Assembly: GCA_025454445.1 (NCBI GenBank)
Contig: JALOOK010000131.1
Location: forward strand, 1 to 9,389
Source of the DNA: Oscillatoria sp. Prado101
GTDB lineage: Bacteria; Cyanobacteriota; Cyanobacteriia; Cyanobacteriales; Oscillatoriaceae
Reading direction: 5' to 3'
DNA: 9,389 nt
Below the pieces are notes generated by a model. That model did not search any database. It saw nothing but the letters and a program-made list of their open reading frames with translations, and had not been told where the DNA came from. Position numbers and translations under genes: made by a program. This document shows, piece after piece, positions 6,931 through 9,389 of this stretch. Within the stretch, counting starts at the first letter, position 1, and each line of letters opens with the position of its first letter.

Positions 6931-7046
6931 TATAGCAATATTCACGCTCGGTTCGGACACGCTCCTCGGAATGATCGCCTATCCTAGGATGTCTGGACGT
7001 AGGGCAGGCGTTCCCTCCGACCCTAACCTAAGTGGCTATTGCTATA
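6931..7046. mobile_element. MITE-like element, copy 1
   Basis: Perfect 10-bp terminal inverted repeats TATAGCAATA (6931-6940) and TATTGCTATA (7037-7046) bound a 116-bp element with no coding capacity. The inversion continues imperfectly inward (CACGCTCGGTTCGG against CACTTAGGTTAGG), so the element could fold into a long hairpin. Read on the minus strand it shares CGCCTGCCCTACG and CGTGTCCG with the element at 8095-8198; the latter is 23 bases from the end in both. A non-autonomous miniature transposable element is the likeliest reading; no transposase or clear target duplication is visible here. Confidence 0.65.
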
Positions 7047-7100
7047 GTACAGAAAGGAGGCAGTCGCGCTTCGGAACTGCGCACATCGTCACCAATGAAA

Positions 7101-7204
7101 ATTATGCGTCAGACCGATACCAGCTGATTGGGCGTGCAGCCCAACTACAAATATTATGCGTCAGATTGATATCCGCCGATTGGGCGTGCAGCCCAACTAC
7201 AAAC
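7101..7204. repeat. Two-unit tandem repeat, 52-bp period, each with a hairpin
   Basis: Units 7101-7152 and 7153-7204 both begin ATTATGCGTCAG and contain TTGGGC-GTGCA-GCCCAA, a 6-bp stem with a 5-nt loop. They differ at about six positions. They have no spacer and only two units, so they are not a CRISPR array. The function is unknown. They lie within the repeat-rich gap between convergent genes. Confidence 0.8.
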
Positions 7205-7215
7205 ATTTTCAAGTT

Positions 7216-7280
7216 AGAGCCTCCAAAACCTCGTTCCCAGGCAGTAGGGGCGGGCGCTTCCGCCCCGTTTGGGGGGCTCT
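7216..7280. repeat. GC-rich nested inverted repeat related to the CGTTCCCAGGC family
   Basis: AGAGCC (7216-7221) pairs with GGCTCT (7275-7280), enclosing CGTTCCCAGGC (half of the hairpin seen at 1064-1088) and an inner hairpin GGGGCGG (7247-7253) / CCGCCCC (7260-7266). It looks like a degenerate copy of the dispersed repeat and lies just past the 3' end of the DUF218 gene. On the minus strand it could act as a transcription barrier. Confidence 0.6.
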
Positions 7281-7327
7281 AGATGCCAAGACCTTGTAGG
7301 TAGCAACTTGGGTTATATTAAGGCACC

Positions 7328-8047
7328 CTACAGCGGGGTTACATGACCTTGGTACTCGCAGGTGAAACCTTGTGTGCGCCACTGTTGCATGTCTACCTCT
7401 GTCAGTGGGGTGAGAGCGGAGCATGCCGGCGGCTGCACAAATTGGCTGATCACTGCCCAAATCAGGCTGCGAATTACATCAATGCCGGTTTTGAGCGGTG
7501 ACTCGCGATTGCCGGGAATGCCGATTTCGGGGGTTAAGTCTATATCGGCCCAAATTCCGTGGGAGCCTAAGATAATCTGTGCTAGCCACTGGGCGCGTGG
7601 CAGATGGGTGGGGGAGGTAATGACTTTGACTTTATGAACTTGCCACCGCTGCAGGATGGGGAGAGAAAAGTAGAAGTTGTCAAAGGTAGACTGGGCGCAC
7701 TTTTCCAAGAGGACTTGCGGCGCGGGAGCTTTGGCTCGCTGAAAAATCAGCCAAATGCAGGGATCTGGGGAGCCTTGAGAAATAAGCACCGGCGTCTGGG
7801 GGTATTGTTTGGCTAGCTCGGCGACGTACATTTCCCTTTTAATGCTGCCCCCCAATACCAGGATGGCATCCACCGGCCTGTTGGCGGCGGACTGCAAAGC
7901 TACCGTGTAGCTCAGCAGCCAGCTAAAAAAGGCAACCGTCAACACTAAAAGGGCAAAAGCAGCAATCCTGCCTGCCAGCGAGCCGGCTTTCCTGGCGTTT
8001 CTTCCCCAATCCGATCGCTTTTGCTTTTTGCCTTTTTTTTGCCCCAT
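7328..8047 (-). CDS. DUF218/YdcF-like membrane-anchored protein
   Basis: Member of the DUF218 family (YdcF, SanA and ElyC relatives), whose biochemical role is not settled; characterised relatives affect the cell envelope. From the ATG at 8047 the protein is 239 aa. It has a very basic N-terminus (GQKKGKKQKR), one transmembrane helix at about 26-48 (GRIAAFALLVLTVAFFSWLL), then the globular domain with DAILVLGGSIKRE (60-72), LISQGSPDP (88-96), STFDN (120-124) and ITSPTHLPRAQ (143-153). These correspond to the family's VLGG, QG, S-x-x-N and T-S-x-H-x-x-R-A motifs. An in-frame TTG at 8062 is possible, but neither start has a good ribosome site. Topology suggests the domain sits outside the cytoplasmic membrane. 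No enzymatic partner is encoded beside it. Confidence 0.8.
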   Translation of the reverse strand: MGQKKGKKQKRSDWGRNARKAGSLAGRIAAFALLVLTVAFFSWLLSYTVALQSAANRPVDAILVLGGSIKREMYVAELAKQYPQTPVLISQGSPDPCIWLIFQRAKAPAPQVLLEKCAQSTFDNFYFSLPILQRWQVHKVKVITSPTHLPRAQWLAQIILGSHGIWADIDLTPEIGIPGNRESPLKTGIDVIRSLIWAVISQFVQPPACSALTPLTEVDMQQWRTQGFTCEYQGHVTPL

Positions 8048-8094
8048 ATACGTTACGTCCAATCTGTTTTTTAGCTGTTAGGCTGTTACGCTAA

Positions 8095-8198
8095 TATAGC
8101 AGTAGCCACGCACGGGCGCGGAGGTAGGACAGGCCAGAGCGCCTGCCCTACGCCTTCTCTCCGAAACCGTGTCCGCGCACTGACTGTCTACTGCTATA
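8095..8198. mobile_element. MITE-like element, copy 2
   Basis: Perfect 11-bp terminal inverted repeats TATAGCAGTAG (8095-8105) and CTACTGCTATA (8188-8198) bound 104 bp without coding capacity. It shares internal blocks with copy 1 in opposite orientation, and GCTGTTACGCT lies just outside the left end of both (6909-6919 and 8082-8092). It sits 48 bp upstream of the DUF218 start, so it may carry or disturb that gene's promoter. Confidence 0.65.
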
Positions 8199-8218
8199 AT
8201 GCTGCTTTTCCCTTGAAA

Positions 8219-8266
8219 GGAGGCAGAGCCGACCGAGTGGCGTTCCCAGCTGCCAGGCTGCGAACG
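8219..8266. repeat. Dispersed repeat copy (GGAGGCAGAGCC / CGTTCCCAG family)
   Basis: GGAGGCAGAGCC at 8219-8230 and the imperfect hairpin CGTTC-CAGC / GCTG-GAACG at 8241-8266 repeat the organisation seen at 1042-1088. It lies 13 bp past the stop of the 281-aa gene and 20 bp beyond the MITE-like element. Confidence 0.65.
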
Positions 8267-8279
8267 AGGGGAACCCCCT

Positions 8280-9125
8280 TCATTTTTTCTTGGGGGGCTT
8301 GCCGGTGGGAAAGATAAATTCTATTTGCCCCTGAGTGCGCCGTATCTGCCCGCCCAGCTTGAGAATTTCTCGCTCAGCCCGCTCTCGGACTTTTTTGTCT
8401 GTGGCGTTGATATAAACCTCGGCCCACGACCTGCCCAGCGCCAGACTGCTGTCGGGATCTGTTTTGAGGAATTCAGCGGTTTGCCGGTACATGGCTGCGT
8501 ATTTTTCGTCTGGAGTTCCCTCAACCCATTTGGCCGCCTTTTCGTGAGATTGGATGGCACCGGGGATGTCGTTGAGCAGCAGCAGCTGGTCGAGTCCTTT
8601 CCAGCGCCAGACGAGATAGGCTCTGGGATTGATCTGGGGGGAGAGGGCGCTCGTGCCGCGATCCATGTACTGGACTGTCAGCTGTGGCTCGCCGAGATAG
8701 TAGGAAATGCCGGTGGAAAGAAAAAGGTACATGTCAACGAAGCGGGGATCGCGCTGGGTGATCAGGTCAAAGTAGTCGGCATTGAGGGAATAGCCGGTTT
8801 TGGCACGCGCTTGTTCCTCGCCAAAATACTGGATGTAGTTGAGGAAAGCCCAGTCGGCGATCAAGTTGTCGAAGCCAAAGGTGGGCATCCGCTTGAGCAG
8901 TTGCACCCGCAGTCCTTCGAGCTGTTCCGCCTGCTTTGGGTTCTCGGCTTCCTGTGGCGGGCGGTGCAGTTGAGTCCACTGGACGCTAATCATGCCGGCC
9001 AGGGCGGCTGTAGCGAGAGCCAAATTCAGCAGCAGCCCTCCCTTCCAGCCCCGCCGCTTGGGGAGAGTGGGGGGCGCAGTGGGGGGCAGCGAAGGGGGGA
9101 CAGGGGAGAGGAGATCGGCTTCCAT
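8280..9125 (-). CDS. Conserved membrane-anchored protein of unknown function with TPR-like helical body
   Basis: 281 aa, not assigned to a named family. A Pro-rich cytoplasmic N-terminus (1-22) and KRRGWKGG precede one transmembrane helix at about 29-49 (GGLLLNLALATAALAGMISVQW). A helical region follows with LKRMPTFGFDNLIADWAFLNY (split: LKRMP at 77-81, FGFDNLIADWAFLNYIQYFG at 83-102). This motif is typical of conserved cyanobacterial proteins that I recall only as hypothetical or TPR-containing. Repeated amphipathic helices such as YFDLITQRDPRFVDMYLF (118-135) and the stretch around 165-220 resemble tetratricopeptide solenoids. The C-terminus is Lys-rich (GKPPKKK). A scaffold at the outer face of a membrane is a reasonable guess, not a shown function. 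The start at 9125 is the only sensible ATG; the ribosome site is weak. It is upstream of, and co-directional with, the DUF218 gene, with repeats between them. Confidence 0.75.
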   Translation of the reverse strand: MEADLLSPVPPSLPPTAPPTLPKRRGWKGGLLLNLALATAALAGMISVQWTQLHRPPQEAENPKQAEQLEGLRVQLLKRMPTFGFDNLIADWAFLNYIQYFGEEQARAKTGYSLNADYFDLITQRDPRFVDMYLFLSTGISYYLGEPQLTVQYMDRGTSALSPQINPRAYLVWRWKGLDQLLLLNDIPGAIQSHEKAAKWVEGTPDEKYAAMYRQTAEFLKTDPDSSLALGRSWAEVYINATDKKVRERAEREILKLGGQIRRTQGQIEFIFPTGKPPKKK

Positions 9126-9389
9126 CGGCTTTAGACTCAGCAGTCTGCTGTGACGGTGTTCTGCTACTCGCTATTTTAGCTACACTAGAATCAACAAAGT
9201 TTTGAGGTCGGTTTGTGTCTGAGTTTATAGCACTATCTGCCTGTCTGGGGTTAAATTAGGTTGCAGAGCAACTCGCACCGGCTCGACCGGACACTACTGG
9301 CAGCTGAATGCCAGTTGCTGGCCATTACGGACACTGTGGCAAACTGTCACAGGGTTTTGCAAGTTCGCGGGCGCGCGCTGGGTATCCTG
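9126..9389. other. Gene-free end of window
   Basis: No coding region can be supported here. Visible are a small palindrome CAGCAG-T-CTGCTG (9138-9150) in the leader of the 281-aa gene and a weak hairpin CTGTG/CACAG (9334-9352). No convincing promoter was found, though the promoter of the 281-aa gene must lie in or beyond this stretch. Confidence 0.5.

Noticed and set aside
7101..7204. CRISPR-like tandem repeat
   Set aside because: There are only two units, with no unique spacers, a 52-bp period and no cas genes.
6971..7282. Plus-strand open frame of 103 codons
   Set aside because: It lies wholly within the MITE-like element, the tandem repeat and the GC-rich hairpin, so it is not a credible gene.
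8325..9134. Long plus-strand open frame (269 codons) opposite the 281-aa gene
   Set aside because: It is antisense over nearly all of a gene with recognisable anchor, helices and conserved motif. Its translation shows no family pattern, and GC-rich third positions of the real gene explain the open frame.

Overview
The window looks like a chromosomal segment of a cyanobacterium, probably a filamentous one of the Oscillatoria/Microcoleus/Coleofasciculus type. The evidence is a NrtA/NrtB/CmpA-type transporter with a Tat lipoprotein signal, a cyanobacterial-style long RecJ, a high load of small dispersed palindromic repeats between genes, and strong enrichment of TGCCGG. There are no tRNA, rRNA, CRISPR, phage or transposase genes. 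The lineage is inferred from these traits and was not confirmed by any search.

Left half (1-4255), all on the minus strand, read right to left. An 11-12 helix ion transporter of the ArsB/NhaD/SLC13 type (2355-3692) is followed by a NrtB/CmpB-like ABC permease (1101-1949). Next comes the NrtA/CmpA-like substrate-binding lipoprotein (907 down past position 1), which carries a +1 frameshift near 622. The main result is that both transport units have their own copy of the same structured RNA in the leader (4077-4240 and 2047-2207). Its conserved core (GGAGGAACCA, then CCGTCAGCTAAC and TTCGCAGGC) is that of the ydaO/yuaA class, the c-di-AMP riboswitch. Each copy sits about 12-15 nt downstream of the predicted start site of a sigma70-like promoter with the same layout. 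This suggests one second-messenger signal controls two neighbouring membrane transport functions.

Middle (4416-6865), plus strand. recJ, the single-strand DNA exonuclease, is transcribed divergently from the riboswitch-2 unit from an extended -10 promoter. Its coding region carries an in-frame insert made of a C-rich simple repeat.

Right part (6866-9389). A repeat-rich gap after recJ holds a MITE-like element, a two-unit 52-bp tandem repeat and GC-rich hairpins. Two minus-strand genes follow: a DUF218/YdcF-like membrane-anchored protein (7328-8047) and a conserved membrane-anchored protein of unknown function with a TPR-like helical body (8280-9125). A second copy of the MITE-like element and another dispersed hairpin repeat lie between them. 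The last 264 bases hold no gene that I can support.
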